From Microbacterium stercoris (GTDB taxonomy: Bacteria; Actinomycetota; Actinomycetes; Actinomycetales; Microbacteriaceae), in contig NZ_JAGFOA010000002.1 of assembly GCF_017592545.1 (NCBI RefSeq), forward strand, positions 496,001 to 560,000: a stretch of 64,000 nt of DNA. The letters run 5' to 3'. Below, one piece after another: positions 1-8,064 of this stretch (position 1 is the stretch's first letter; the number at the start of each line of letters is the position of its first letter). The position numbers were made by a program, and so were the translations under genes. The notes under the pieces are model-generated. The model worked only from the letters and a program-made list of their open reading frames with translations. It was not told the DNA's origin and searched no databases.

Positions 1-312
1 CGACTCCTTCGACGCGCGCCCCCAGGCGGCGGCGGTGTTGCGGATCGACGTGAAGAGGTAGGCGCGGAAGGAACCGGACGGGCCGCCGCCCTTCTGGATC
101 GCCTGGAAGATGCGCGCGTACGCCTCCTGCACAAGATCATCCGGATCGATCGAGCTCGTCACCGATCGGGCCACGACGATGCCGGAGCGGTAGTGGCGCG
201 TCCAGAGCTCGCCGAAGGCGGCGACGTCGCCCGAGCGCGAACGCAGCACGAGGTCGGCGTCGGGCGCCGCCTCGTCGGCGTCAGCCGCGTCGGGAAGATC
301 GTGCATCGTCAT
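1..312 (-). CDS. ECF RNA polymerase sigma factor, partial (paralogue of the next gene)
   Basis: Only the first 104 codons are in the window; the gene runs off the left edge. Reading leftward from ATG at 312 (a second in-frame ATG lies at 306), the product has an acidic leader, then sigma region 2: a DLVLRSRSGD segment, an [17 protein letters not shown] core and a FRAYLFTSIRNTAAAWGRA segment. It aligns almost residue for residue with the start of the gene at 685-2799, so the two are tandem paralogues in the same orientation. Region 2 of ECF factors binds core polymerase and the -10 element. Whether this copy also carries a fused anti-sigma and repeat domain cannot be seen. The call of ECF factor is firm; the target genes are unknown. 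Confidence 0.9.
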   Translation of the reverse strand, partial: MTMHDLPDAADADEAAPDADLVLRSRSGDVAAFGELWTRHYRSGIVVARSVTSSIDPDDLVQEAYARIFQAIQKGGGPSGSFRAYLFTSIRNTAAAWGRASKES

Positions 313-448
313 GGATGTCGGAACTCTGCTTCGGAGTCGAGGTCGCCGGATCCGCTGCGGATCCGACTAGGGTGATCCGGGCTCGATTCGGGCGAGGCGC
401 GCGGATTGCACTCCATTCTGACCCCACGCCACCCTCGAGTGCCACCGG

Positions 449-472
449 AAAGCCCCGCTTTTCGGGGTTTTC
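449..472 (-). terminator. Small GC hairpin with T-tract
   Basis: CCCCG at 453-457 pairs with CGGGG at 463-467 around a 5-base loop, flanked by A and T runs on both sides. It could end leftward transcripts from the sigma gene at 685-2799. The stem is short, so it may only act as a back-up to the hairpin at 646-680. Confidence 0.45.
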
Positions 473-645
473 TGTGCTGACCGCGTCCAACCTGAAGATC
501 TGCGAAAGAACTCTCAGGAGTCGCGTAATAGCTCGCACCCGCGAGCGTCTCATCAGGTGAGAGCACATCTTGCCGGCGCCGCGGAACTCGGGGGAGGGGC
601 GCGGAGCCGGCGGGAGAGCCGAGGGAACCCCTCCGGCTCGCGGGG

Positions 646-680
646 GGCTCGGGAGGATCTCCGTGGAGGGCTCCCGAGCC
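646..680 (-). terminator. Hairpin just after the fused sigma gene
   Basis: A perfect 10-bp inverted repeat, GGCTCGGGAG at 646-655 and CTCCCGAGCC at 671-680, with a 15-base loop, starts 5 bases after the stop codon at 685-687. There is no T-tract, as is common for terminator hairpins in high-GC actinobacteria. Confidence 0.55.
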
Positions 681-684
681 TCCT

Positions 685-2799
685 TCATTCCGCGAGGGCG
701 TCGCTCGCAGCGCCGGCCGCCGGCACGGCGGCCTCTGCAGGCTCCGTCTGGTCGGGCTCGACGACGGGCGGTGCCGGGGCGGGGGGCACGTGCGGCGCGG
801 GCGCGGCCTTCGCAGTGCCGAACAGCGAGCCGAGGAGCGGTGAGCCGACCCGGAGGCCTCGGGAGTCGAGTGCGACGCCGAGCACATCGCCCAGCACCTT
901 GGCGTCGATCGAGAGCCCACCCGATCCGGCATCCGCGCCGAGCCCGAGCACGTCGGGGAGGGCCTCGACTTCGACGGTGATGCCGTGGTGGTCCACGCCC
1001 AGTCCGACCTGGGCGACGTCGCCTGCGGCCACCTCGGCGCCCGCGCCATCGGATCCGAGCTCGGCATCGGCGGCCACCAGGCCGGAGGCGAGGTCGGCGT
1101 CGAGCGCGACGCGCTCCTTCGAGACCTCCGCGCGGACGTCGACGAGGTCGGCGAGCACCTCGGCGTCGAGCGCGACGCCCGCTTCGTCGAGTTCGAGGTG
1201 CACGTCGGCCAGGTCGCCTGCACGGACGTCGGCGGAGACCCCGTTCGAGTCGATCGAGGCGCCGACGTCGACCACATCCTCGATCAGGGCGACATCGAGC
1301 CCCGCACCGTCTCGGCCGACGTGCGCGCCGACCTCGGCCAGCGTGTCGAGTACCTCGGCGTCGACCTCGAGGCCCGTGTCGTCGGCCCCGATCCGCACGT
1401 CGGTCGCCGCCCCCGCATCGAGGCCGATCTGGATCGCGGGGGTGCGGGGAGTCGGGGTATGGGGAGCCAGGAGGCGCGGAGCCGGCGTGCGGGGCGTCTC
1501 GACGGCGACGGGGGCGTCGGCCGGCGCGGCCTCTTCCTCCGCGGCGGGGCGGGTGTCCAAGAGGATCGTTATGGCCGAGACGGAGGGCAGCGCGGCCGGA
1601 TCGACCGCGGGCACGGTCTCGGCGTCGAGCTCGCTGGGGACGACGAATGCGCCGGGGACGGCCGGAGCGTCATGCGGTGCGACGGTCTCGCCCGTCGTCG
1701 CGACCGTGTCGGCACTCGCCGCTGGGGCGTCCGACACGGCGGCGCCGGCCTGCTCGGCGGTCGCGATGCTGGGCACGAAGCCGGTGGCGACGATCGCGCT
1801 CGCCGCGCCGACGGTCGACATCCCGGCGCCCACCAGCCCGCCCAGCGAGCCCGATCCGGCTCCTGCGGCGACGCCCGCCGCGCCGGCGCCCGATCCCGAG
1901 GCTCCCGCGCCGATCGCCCAGGGCGGCATCGTCGCGGCGGCGCCGCCGCCCACGACGATCGCGCCCTCGACGAGCTCGGCGGGCAGGGCGGCGAGCGCCA
2001 TCGCGGCCGGCCCGCGGCCGAGCGCGAGCAGATAGGACGCGGTGGCGCTGACGCCGATGAAGAGCGGCAGCAGCGCGAGCGCGAGTCGGCCGCCGACCTC
2101 GCCGGCCTCGGCGGCGAGCAGGGTGCAGCTGCGGCAGGCCGAGAGGTGCGCCTCGAATCGTGCCCGGTGGCGCTCGGCGAGGTTGCCGCGCGTGGCGGCG
2201 CCGAGGCGTTCGACCGCCCAGCGGCAGTCGGAGCCTCGGCCGAGCGCGCCGATGTGGGCCTGGATCCACGCTTCGCGCAGCCCCTCGCGGGCGCGGAACG
2301 CGAGCTGCTTCACCGCGTTCGGCTTCATCCCGAGCAGCGGGGCGGTCTCGGAGATGCCGAGGCCCTCGACCTCGGTGTACCAGAGCACCTCCTGCCAGCG
2401 TGTGGGCAGGCTGCGGAACGCGCGGTGGGTGAGCGTGCGGTCGTCCTGCTCCCGGAGCGCGGAGTCGGTGGAGCCGGGGTCGGCGACGGCGTCGAGCTCG
2501 TCGGTCGCGAGCTCGTGCCGAGCGCGGCCCCACGATGCGGCCGTGTGGCGGATCGCGGTGAAGAGGTAGGCGCGGAAGGCGCCCGTGGGACCCCCACCGC
2601 GCCGGACGGCCTGGAAGATGCGCGTGTACGCCTCCTGCACGAGGTCGTCCGGGTCGATGCTGGACGTGATCGAGCGCGCCGCCGCGATGCCGGCGGCATA
2701 GTGACGCTGCCACAGCAGGGCGAACGCGTCGGCGTCACCGGAACGCGATCGAAGGATCAGATCGGTGTCTGCGACGGAGTCGTCGGAGGGATCGTGCAC
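685..2799 (-). CDS. ECF sigma factor fused to anti-sigma-like zinc finger, membrane helices and a repeat domain
   Basis: The start is GTG at 2799, chosen because the product then aligns with the start of the tandem paralogue; it is 704 residues against about 170-200 for a plain ECF factor. Sigma region 2 spans about 20-95 ([15 protein letters not shown]) and region 4 about 120-180 ([20 protein letters not shown]). Residues 192-225 hold C192, H218, C222 and C225 in the HxxxCxxC arrangement of zinc-binding anti-sigma domains. One or two hydrophobic helices follow (about 238-290), then an Ala/Val/Pro-rich linker, about nine imperfect 22-residue repeats (about 500-660) and a Pro-rich tail. Sigma factors with built-in zinc-finger and membrane modules are known among ECF groups. 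The likely role is a membrane-tethered sigma factor sensing an envelope or outside signal, released by proteolysis; that is inference. Confidence 0.85.
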   Translation of the reverse strand: MHDPSDDSVADTDLILRSRSGDADAFALLWQRHYAAGIAAARSITSSIDPDDLVQEAYTRIFQAVRRGGGPTGAFRAYLFTAIRHTAASWGRARHELATDELDAVADPGSTDSALREQDDRTLTHRAFRSLPTRWQEVLWYTEVEGLGISETAPLLGMKPNAVKQLAFRAREGLREAWIQAHIGALGRGSDCRWAVERLGAATRGNLAERHRARFEAHLSACRSCTLLAAEAGEVGGRLALALLPLFIGVSATASYLLALGRGPAAMALAALPAELVEGAIVVGGGAAATMPPWAIGAGASGSGAGAAGVAAGAGSGSLGGLVGAGMSTVGAASAIVATGFVPSIATAEQAGAAVSDAPAASADTVATTGETVAPHDAPAVPGAFVVPSELDAETVPAVDPAALPSVSAITILLDTRPAAEEEAAPADAPVAVETPRTPAPRLLAPHTPTPRTPAIQIGLDAGAATDVRIGADDTGLEVDAEVLDTLAEVGAHVGRDGAGLDVALIEDVVDVGASIDSNGVSADVRAGDLADVHLELDEAGVALDAEVLADLVDVRAEVSKERVALDADLASGLVAADAELGSDGAGAEVAAGDVAQVGLGVDHHGITVEVEALPDVLGLGADAGSGGLSIDAKVLGDVLGVALDSRGLRVGSPLLGSLFGTAKAAPAPHVPPAPAPPVVEPDQTEPAEAAVPAAGAASDALAE

Positions 2800-2839
2800 G
2801 TCAGTCTCGCTTCGGGGGCAGCGGCTGCCGGACGGCGAC

Positions 2840-2868
2840 AGCCATCCGGGATATCGACATTGTGTCAA
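2840..2868 (-). promoter_or_regulatory. Possible -35 element for the fused sigma gene
   Basis: Read leftward, a perfect TTGACA lies at 2868-2863, about 65 bases before the GTG start. No good -10 hexamer sits 16-18 bases downstream (ATGGCT at 2845-2840 is the nearest), so this is only a weak promoter candidate. Confidence 0.2.
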
Positions 2869-2965
2869 CGGCGCTGCGCTTTCGCACCCCTGCCCGGGCA
2901 GTCCGGCGCTGCCCCTGGCGTTCACCGGCCCCACGCGCAGTGGTGGCTCGATATGGAGGTGCGAC

Positions 2966-2971
2966 TAGACT
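2966..2971 (+). promoter_or_regulatory. Likely -10 element of glyA-folD
   Basis: TAGACT at 2966-2971 lies 7 bases before the first paired base of the riboswitch aptamer, so transcription would start at the aptamer. No strong -35 is visible. Confidence 0.4.
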
Positions 2972-2973
2972 CA

Positions 2974-3050
2974 GGATGTCGCGACTGGCGTTGAGGTGGA
3001 TTACCACCGGGAAGCGACCCAAGACGGCATTCGACCGCGCGCCTGGGCCG
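2974..3050 (+). ncRNA. ZTP (pfl) riboswitch in the glyA-folD leader
   Basis: The leader matches the known pfl/ZTP aptamer. P1 is formed by GTCGC (2978-2982) and GCGAC (3014-3018). The conserved GCGACTGGCG internal-loop segment follows P1. P2 is GGTGG (2995-2999) paired with CCACC (3004-3008), followed by the conserved CCACCGGGAAGCGACC stretch. The second subdomain ends in the conserved GCGCCTGGGC at 3040-3049. ZTP riboswitches sense ZMP/ZTP, which builds up when 10-formyl-tetrahydrofolate is short, and usually switch on one-carbon genes; glyA and folD directly downstream are classic targets. The expression platform is not obvious: the remaining 40 bases before ATG could mask or free the GGAG at 3083-3086, which suggests translational control. 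Confidence 0.92.
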
Positions 3051-3092
3051 ATGCGAGATCCTTTTCATCCCGTTCGTCGTCTGGAGATCGTT

Positions 3093-4367
3093 ATGACCGA
3101 TCCGCTGTTCAACGCCCCCCTCGCTGAAGTCGACCCCGAGATCGCGCAGGTCCTCCAGCGCGAGCTCGACCGCCAGCGCGGTTACCTCGAGATGATCGCC
3201 TCCGAGAACTTCGTTCCGGTGTCGGTGCTCGAGTCGCAGGGCTCCGTCCTCACCAACAAGTACGCCGAGGGCTACCCCGGCCGCCGCTACTACGGCGGCT
3301 GCGAGGAGGTGGACGTCGCCGAGGAGCTGGCGATCGCCCGCGCCAAGGCGCTGTTCGGCTCGGAGTTCGCGAACGTGCAGCCCCACTCGGGCGCCTCGGC
3401 CAATGCCGCCGTGCTGCACGCCATCGCCCGCCCCGGCGACACCCTCCTCGGCCTGTCGCTCGACCACGGTGGCCACCTGACGCACGGCATGAAGATCAAC
3501 TTCTCGGGCCGCCTCTACAACATCGTCGCCTACGGCGTGAACGCCGAGACCTCGCTCGTCGACATGGACGAGGTGCGCGCGCTCGCGATCGAGCACAAGC
3601 CCAAGGTCATCATCGCGGGCTGGTCGGCCTACCCCCGCCAGCTCGACTTCGCGGCGTTCCGCGCGATCGCCGACGAGGTCGGCGCGCTGCTGTGGGTCGA
3701 CATGGCGCACTTCGCGGGCCTCGTGGCCGCGGGCCTGCACCCGAGCCCCGTGCCGCACGCGCACGTCGTCTCGTCGACCGTGCACAAGACCATCGGCGGC
3801 CCCCGCTCGGGCTTCATCCTGTCCAACGACGCCGAGATCGCCAAGAAGATCAACTCGGCTGTCTTCCCGGGCCAGCAGGGCGGGCCGCTGATGCACGTGA
3901 TCGCCGCCAAGGCGACCGCGTTCAAGCTCGCCGCGACCGACGCGTTCAAGGACCGTCAGGCCCGCACCCTGCGCGGTGCGTCGATCCTCGCCGACCGTCT
4001 CTCGCAGCAGGATGTCCAGGACGCTGGCATCAAGGTGCGCTCGGGCGGCACCGACGTGCACCTCGTGCTCGTCGACCTGCGCGACGCGCAGATCGACGGC
4101 AAGCAGGCCGAGGACCTCCTGCACGAGATCCACATCACCGTCAACCGCAACGCGGTGCCCAACGACCCGCGCCCGCCGATGGTCACCTCGGGTCTGCGCA
4201 TCGGCACGCCGGCGCTCGCGACCCGCGGCTTCGGTGACGAGGAGTTCACCGAGGTCGCCGACGTGATCGCCCGGGCCCTCATCGGCGGTGCCGATGTCGA
4301 GGCCCTGCGTGCCCGCGTCGCCGTGCTCGCCGACAAGTTCCCGCTGTACCCGGGGCTCGGCCAGTGA
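3093..4367 (+). CDS. glyA: Serine hydroxymethyltransferase
   Basis: This PLP enzyme interconverts serine plus tetrahydrofolate with glycine plus 5,10-methylene-tetrahydrofolate in the cytoplasm and is the main one-carbon entry point. The 424-residue product has the normal family length. Visible marks are the N-terminal [20 protein letters not shown] block, the [14 protein letters not shown] block, and the cofactor-binding lysine K232 in [13 protein letters not shown]. The start is the ATG at 3093, with GGAG at 3083-3086; upstream in-frame codons lie inside the riboswitch. The last codons overlap the GTG start of folD by 4 bases, so the two are translationally coupled. Regulation by ZTP is expected from the leader aptamer. 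Confidence 0.97.
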   Translation: MTDPLFNAPLAEVDPEIAQVLQRELDRQRGYLEMIASENFVPVSVLESQGSVLTNKYAEGYPGRRYYGGCEEVDVAEELAIARAKALFGSEFANVQPHSGASANAAVLHAIARPGDTLLGLSLDHGGHLTHGMKINFSGRLYNIVAYGVNAETSLVDMDEVRALAIEHKPKVIIAGWSAYPRQLDFAAFRAIADEVGALLWVDMAHFAGLVAAGLHPSPVPHAHVVSSTVHKTIGGPRSGFILSNDAEIAKKINSAVFPGQQGGPLMHVIAAKATAFKLAATDAFKDRQARTLRGASILADRLSQQDVQDAGIKVRSGGTDVHLVLVDLRDAQIDGKQAEDLLHEIHITVNRNAVPNDPRPPMVTSGLRIGTPALATRGFGDEEFTEVADVIARALIGGADVEALRARVAVLADKFPLYPGLGQ

Positions 4368-5245
4368 CGGCTGTCACGCTCGACGGCCGCGCGGCCTCCG
4401 CTCAGATCCGCGAGGAGCTGACCGAGCGCGTCGCCGCTCTGAAGGCGAAGGGCGTGACGCCCGGGATCGCCACGGTGCTCGTCGGCGCCGATCCGGCATC
4501 GCAGCTCTACGTGGGCATGAAGCACAAGCAGTCCGAGCAGATCGGGATGAACTCGATCCAGCGCGAGCTGCCCGCCGACGCCACCCAGGAGCAGGTCGAG
4601 GCGCTGATCGACGAGCTGAACGCGGATCCGGCGTGCCACGGCTTCATCGTCCAGCTGCCGCTGCCCAAGCACATCGACACCGACCGTGTGCTCGAGCGCA
4701 TCGACCCCGCTAAGGACGCCGACGGTCTGCACCCGACGAACCTCGGCCGCCTGGTGCTCAACGTCAACTCGCCCATCGAGACGCCGCTGCCCTGCACGCC
4801 GCGCGGTGTCATCGAGCTGCTCACGCGCAACGGCTACGACCTGAACGGCAAGCACGTGGTGGTCGTCGGCCGCGGTGTCACGATCGGCCGGCCGATCGGT
4901 CTGCTGCTCACGCGTCGCGACGTGAACGCGACCGTGACGCTGTTGCACACGGGCACGCCCGATATGTCGCCGTACCTGCGCCAGGCCGATGTGATCGTCG
5001 CCGGCGCGGGCGTGAAGCATCTCGTGAAGCCCGAGGACGTCAAGCCCGGCGCGGCCGTGCTCGACGTGGGCGTCACGCGCGAGACCGATCCCGAGACGGG
5101 CAAGTCGAAGGTCTACGGCGACGTGCACCCGGATGTGGCCGAGGTCGCGGGCTTCCTCTCGCCGAACCCCGGCGGCGTCGGCCCGATGACGGTCGCCCTC
5201 CTGATGACGAACGTCGTCGAGGCCGCCGAGCGCAGCATCGCCTGA
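4364..5245 (+). CDS. folD: Bifunctional methylenetetrahydrofolate dehydrogenase/cyclohydrolase
   Basis: FolD oxidises 5,10-methylene-tetrahydrofolate and hydrolyses the product to 10-formyl-tetrahydrofolate, using the one-carbon unit made by GlyA. The 293-residue length is typical. Visible motifs are the [10 protein letters not shown] segment carrying the catalytic lysine near residue 53, [32 protein letters not shown], and the nucleotide-binding [11 protein letters not shown]. The start is GTG at 4364, overlapping the glyA stop (GTGA). A strong hairpin follows at 5296-5337. Together with the ZTP riboswitch the operon forms a folate one-carbon unit. Confidence 0.97.
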   Translation: MTAVTLDGRAASAQIREELTERVAALKAKGVTPGIATVLVGADPASQLYVGMKHKQSEQIGMNSIQRELPADATQEQVEALIDELNADPACHGFIVQLPLPKHIDTDRVLERIDPAKDADGLHPTNLGRLVLNVNSPIETPLPCTPRGVIELLTRNGYDLNGKHVVVVGRGVTIGRPIGLLLTRRDVNATVTLLHTGTPDMSPYLRQADVIVAGAGVKHLVKPEDVKPGAAVLDVGVTRETDPETGKSKVYGDVHPDVAEVAGFLSPNPGGVGPMTVALLMTNVVEAAERSIA

Positions 5246-5295
5246 CCCCGCGCGGCGCGGGGCGTTCGTCGTCCCTCGCGAGCGCGCGACAACAG

Positions 5296-5337
5296 CGAAG
5301 AGCCCGGATCCTTCCTCCGAAGGATCCGGGCTCTTCG
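5296..5337. terminator. Bidirectional terminator between folD and the esterase
   Basis: An 18-bp perfect stem (5296-5313 with 5320-5337) closes a 6-base loop. The two genes converge here, so it can serve both strands. Confidence 0.85.
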
Positions 5338-5353
5338 CGTCGCCGCGGGCGGG

Positions 5354-6316
5354 TCACGCCAGAGCGGCCGTGAGCGAGGCGACGGCCTGCGCGACGGCGG
5401 CGCGGGCCGCGGACGTGCCGTGAAGCGAGTTGACCATCACGAAGTCGTGGACGATGCCGAGGGCGCGGAACGCGGTGACCTCCACGCCGGCGGCGCGCAG
5501 CTTGGCGGCGTAGGCCTCGCCCTCGTCGCGGAGCACGTCGGCCTCGGCCGTGATCACGAGCGCGGAGGGGAGCCCCGCGAGCTGCTCGGTGGTGGCACGC
5601 AGGGGCGACGCGGTGATCTGGGCGCGCTCGGCCTCATCGGTCGTGTACTGGTCCCAGAACCACTTCATGCCGTCGCGGGTGAGGAAGTACCCGTCGGCGA
5701 ACTCGTGGTAGCTGGCCGTGTCGAAGGAGGCGTCGGTGACGGGGTAGAAGAGCACCTGGAAGCGGAACGACACGTCGCCGCGCTCCTTGGCCATCAGCGT
5801 CAGCGCGGCCGACATGTTGCCGCCGACCGAGTCGCCGGCCACGGCGATGCGCGATCCGTCGAGTCCCTGCTCGGCGCCCGAGGTGGTGACCCACTGGGCG
5901 ACCGCGTACGCCTGCTCGATGGCGTGCGGGTAGCGCGCCTCGGGGGAGCGGTCGTATTCGGGGAAGACCACCGCGGCACCCGTGCCCACCGCGAGGTCGC
6001 GGACGAGGCGATCGTGGGTGTGCGCGTCGCCGAAGACCCAGCCGGCCCCGTGGATATAGAGGATGACGGGCAGCTCGCCCGTCGCACCCACCGGCTTGAC
6101 GATGCGCACCTGCACGGTGCCGGTCGGTCCGCCGGGCACCTCGATCCACTGGTCATCGACCTCGGGCTTGAAGATCGGCTCGTCCTGCACGCCGTCGACC
6201 GCGGCCCGGCCCTCGGCGACCGGCAGCTGGAACAGGAACGGCGGGGTGGCGGTGGCCTCGACGAAGGCCTGGGCGGCCGGTTCGAGAGAGACGTTCCGGG
6301 GGTTTCCGATGGACAT
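5354..6316 (-). CDS. Alpha/beta hydrolase, hormone-sensitive-lipase type esterase
   Basis: The 320-residue product is an alpha/beta-hydrolase-3 (HSL family) esterase. It has the oxyanion motif HGAG at 89-92 (usually HGGG), the nucleophile S163 in GDSVGG, the acid D260 in EADVLRDEG, and the base H290 in GIVHDF. No signal peptide is seen, so it is probably cytoplasmic and acts on short-chain esters; the natural substrate is unknown. The start at 6316 removes a basic, unlikely extension. The promoter region carries two identical-type palindromes (6363-6378 and 6399-6414), so it is probably repressed by a TetR-like protein encoded elsewhere and induced by a ligand. Confidence 0.88.
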   Translation of the reverse strand: MSIGNPRNVSLEPAAQAFVEATATPPFLFQLPVAEGRAAVDGVQDEPIFKPEVDDQWIEVPGGPTGTVQVRIVKPVGATGELPVILYIHGAGWVFGDAHTHDRLVRDLAVGTGAAVVFPEYDRSPEARYPHAIEQAYAVAQWVTTSGAEQGLDGSRIAVAGDSVGGNMSAALTLMAKERGDVSFRFQVLFYPVTDASFDTASYHEFADGYFLTRDGMKWFWDQYTTDEAERAQITASPLRATTEQLAGLPSALVITAEADVLRDEGEAYAAKLRAAGVEVTAFRALGIVHDFVMVNSLHGTSAARAAVAQAVASLTAALA

Positions 6317-6362
6317 GACCTGACTCTTCTCTGGCGTGGATCCGAGGATCCTGTGGTGGGTG

Positions 6363-6378
6363 GAGAACGTTCGTTCTC
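6363..6378. promoter_or_regulatory. Palindromic operator 1 of the esterase gene
   Basis: GAGAAC-4-GTTCTC forms a perfect 16-bp palindrome. It lies downstream of the likely start point and upstream of the ATG at 6316, a position that fits repression. The size suits a TetR-family dimer; no such regulator is encoded in the window. Confidence 0.75.
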
Positions 6379-6391
6379 GGTGATGAGCACC

Positions 6392-6397
6392 ACTGTA
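6392..6397 (-). promoter_or_regulatory. Likely -10 element of the esterase gene
   Basis: Read leftward, TACAGT lies between the two palindromes. Bound repressors would cover both the promoter core and the start point. Confidence 0.45.
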
Positions 6398-6398
6398 T

Positions 6399-6414
6399 GA
6401 GAACGCGCGTTCTC
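6399..6414. promoter_or_regulatory. Palindromic operator 2 of the esterase gene
   Basis: A second GAGAAC-4-GTTCTC palindrome, centred 36 bp from the first. It falls in the -35/-10 spacer region of the leftward promoter. Confidence 0.75.
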
Positions 6415-6427
6415 TGCGCAAGAGCGA

Positions 6428-6459
6428 AAATCCCCCGGGCGTGTCGCACCGGGGGATTT
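6428..6459 (-). terminator. Terminator of the ScfR/RamB-like gene
   Basis: An 11-bp stem (6428-6438 with 6449-6459) with a 10-base loop is followed, reading leftward, by ATTTTC. It separates the regulator gene from the esterase promoter. Confidence 0.8.
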
Positions 6460-6523
6460 GCCATCCGACCTGGGCCTGCGGCGAATCGGCTCGCGCCGGT
6501 CGCCTATCGCGCAGGGCCCGCGG

Positions 6524-7981
6524 TCATGCGCCCTGGTGGCGGTCCAGGAACTCGTACACCGTGGTCTCGTCGACGCCGGGGAAGGCGCCTCGGGGGAGCG
6601 GGGCGAACATGTGCGTGTGCACGCGCGCGCTCGGCCAGGCGCGCCCCTTCCATCGCGCGGCCTGGTCGGAGGGCGCGCGGCGGCAGCAGTTCTCGTCGGG
6701 GCAGGTCGAGGTCGCGCGGTTCTGCGTCTCGCGGCCGCGCCACCACTTCGCATCGTCGAAGCGCACGCCCACCGTGATTGAGAACCCGCCCCGCTCGCTC
6801 GTGCCGGTCTGCGTCGAGCACCAGAAGGTGCCGGCGGGGGTGTCGGTGTACTGGTAGTGCTCGGTTGTGCGGTTCTGCTGGTCGAACGCGCTGCGCGCCG
6901 AGAACTTGCGGCACACGATCTGGCCCTCGATCGCGCCCGTGACGTCCTCGGGCAGGGGCAGGCCGTCGTTCTCGTAGACGCGGTCGATCTGGCCGGCCTC
7001 GCCCACGCGCAGGAAGTGCAGCGGCATCCCCAGGTGCTCGGTCATCAGGTTGGTCATGCGCATGGCCGCGGCCTCGTGCGTCACACCGAACGCGTCGCGG
7101 AAGTCCTCGACCGCCAGGTTGCGGTCCTTCTTCGCCTGCTGCAGGAACCGCACCGACTGCGTCTCGGGCATGAGGCAGCAGGCGGCGTAGTAGTTGATCT
7201 CGAGTCGCTGCTGCAGGAAGTCGGCGTACGACGTCGGGGGCTTGTGGCCGAGCAGGCGGTGCGCCATGGCCTGAAGGGCCATCGAGCGCAGACCGTGGCC
7301 TCCCGGGATCGAGGCGGGCGGCAGGTAGATGCGGCCGTTCTCGAGATCGGTGATCGAGCGCGTGGCCGACGGCAGGTCGTTCGCGTAGATCAGGGTGAAG
7401 CCCAGCTGCTCGGCCATGATGCTCACCGTGCGGTGGGTGAGCGCGCCCTGCGTGTGCCCCGCGGCGCGCAGCTGCTTCTCCGCGAGCTGCTCGAGCTCGG
7501 GCAGGTGGTTGTCCCGGCCGCGCATGCGCAGGCGCAGCTCGGTGTTCGCCCGGCGGGCCTCCTCGGGGGTGGCGATGGCCTCGCTCTCGCGGCGCTGCAG
7601 CTCACGATGGAGCCCCAGCACCGCCTCGATCGTCTCGTCGGGCAGCGTCTTGGACACGCGCACCGGTGCGATGCCGAGGCTGCGGAACAGCGAGCTCGAC
7701 TGCGCCCGCTCGAGCTCGATCTCCAACGCCGCGCGACGGTTCGGCGGCTCACCCGAGATGAGGTCGGTCACGGCCGTGCCCGTCGCGGCGGCGATCGCCT
7801 GCAGCAGGGAGAGCTTCGGCTCGCGCTTCCCGTTCTCGATGAGGCTGAGCTGGCTGCCCGCCACCCCCACCTGGGCGCCCAGCTCATCGAGGGTGAAGCC
7901 CTGCTCCAGGCGGTAGTGGCGGATGCGGTGGCCGAGCGTCTTCAGCTCGAGGCCGGTCTTCTGGTCGTCCCGCGGGGTCAT
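6524..7981 (-). CDS. ScfR/RamB-type transcriptional regulator (XRE HTH + IrrE-like domain)
   Basis: The 485-residue product begins with an XRE helix-turn-helix (about 15-70, LDELGAQVGVAGSQLSLIENGKREPK). A central region resembles the ImmA/IrrE fold (about 170-290, ending EINYYAACCLMP), followed by a C-terminal domain typical of short-chain fatty-acid regulators with a CPDENCC cluster. RamB, the best-known relative, controls acetate metabolism in Corynebacterium. In place of the peptidase HExxH there is HRLLGH, so peptidase activity is unlikely and the domain probably senses an acyl ligand. The ATG at 7981 was chosen; an in-frame ATG at 8020 would add 13 residues. It is divergent from pckG with about 80 bases between, so control of gluconeogenesis is plausible but inferred. 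Confidence 0.85.
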   Translation of the reverse strand: MTPRDDQKTGLELKTLGHRIRHYRLEQGFTLDELGAQVGVAGSQLSLIENGKREPKLSLLQAIAAATGTAVTDLISGEPPNRRAALEIELERAQSSSLFRSLGIAPVRVSKTLPDETIEAVLGLHRELQRRESEAIATPEEARRANTELRLRMRGRDNHLPELEQLAEKQLRAAGHTQGALTHRTVSIMAEQLGFTLIYANDLPSATRSITDLENGRIYLPPASIPGGHGLRSMALQAMAHRLLGHKPPTSYADFLQQRLEINYYAACCLMPETQSVRFLQQAKKDRNLAVEDFRDAFGVTHEAAAMRMTNLMTEHLGMPLHFLRVGEAGQIDRVYENDGLPLPEDVTGAIEGQIVCRKFSARSAFDQQNRTTEHYQYTDTPAGTFWCSTQTGTSERGGFSITVGVRFDDAKWWRGRETQNRATSTCPDENCCRRAPSDQAARWKGRAWPSARVHTHMFAPLPRGAFPGVDETTVYEFLDRHQGA

Positions 7982-8023
7982 TCCTTGAGCGTAATCGAAA
8001 AATCCGGCATTCTTAAACATCGA

Positions 8024-8033
8024 TTCGGCCGAA
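8024..8033. promoter_or_regulatory. Small palindrome between the regulator and pckG
   Basis: TTCGGCCGAA is a perfect 10-bp palindrome in the shared promoter region. It could be an operator, but palindromes this short arise by chance in high-GC DNA. Confidence 0.25.
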
Positions 8034-8064
8034 AGCGGGCGTCGATCCGGGTGAATCTTGATGC

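Larger units (their letters stand above)
313..684. other. Intergenic region between the two sigma paralogues
   Basis: This 372-base stretch lies between the stop of the complete sigma gene and the start of the partial one. It holds two hairpins (646-680 and 453-467, listed separately) and presumably the promoter of the partial sigma gene. I see no convincing -35/-10 pair and no coding sequence with support. Confidence 0.6.

Noticed and set aside
985..2994. A 669-residue reading frame antisense to the fused sigma gene
   Set aside because: It is a high-GC shadow of the repeat-rich sigma gene, with Arg/Gly/Ala-rich sequence and no domain.
5354..6421. A longer form of the esterase starting at 6421
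   Set aside because: The extra 35 residues would be encoded across both operator palindromes and the predicted promoter.
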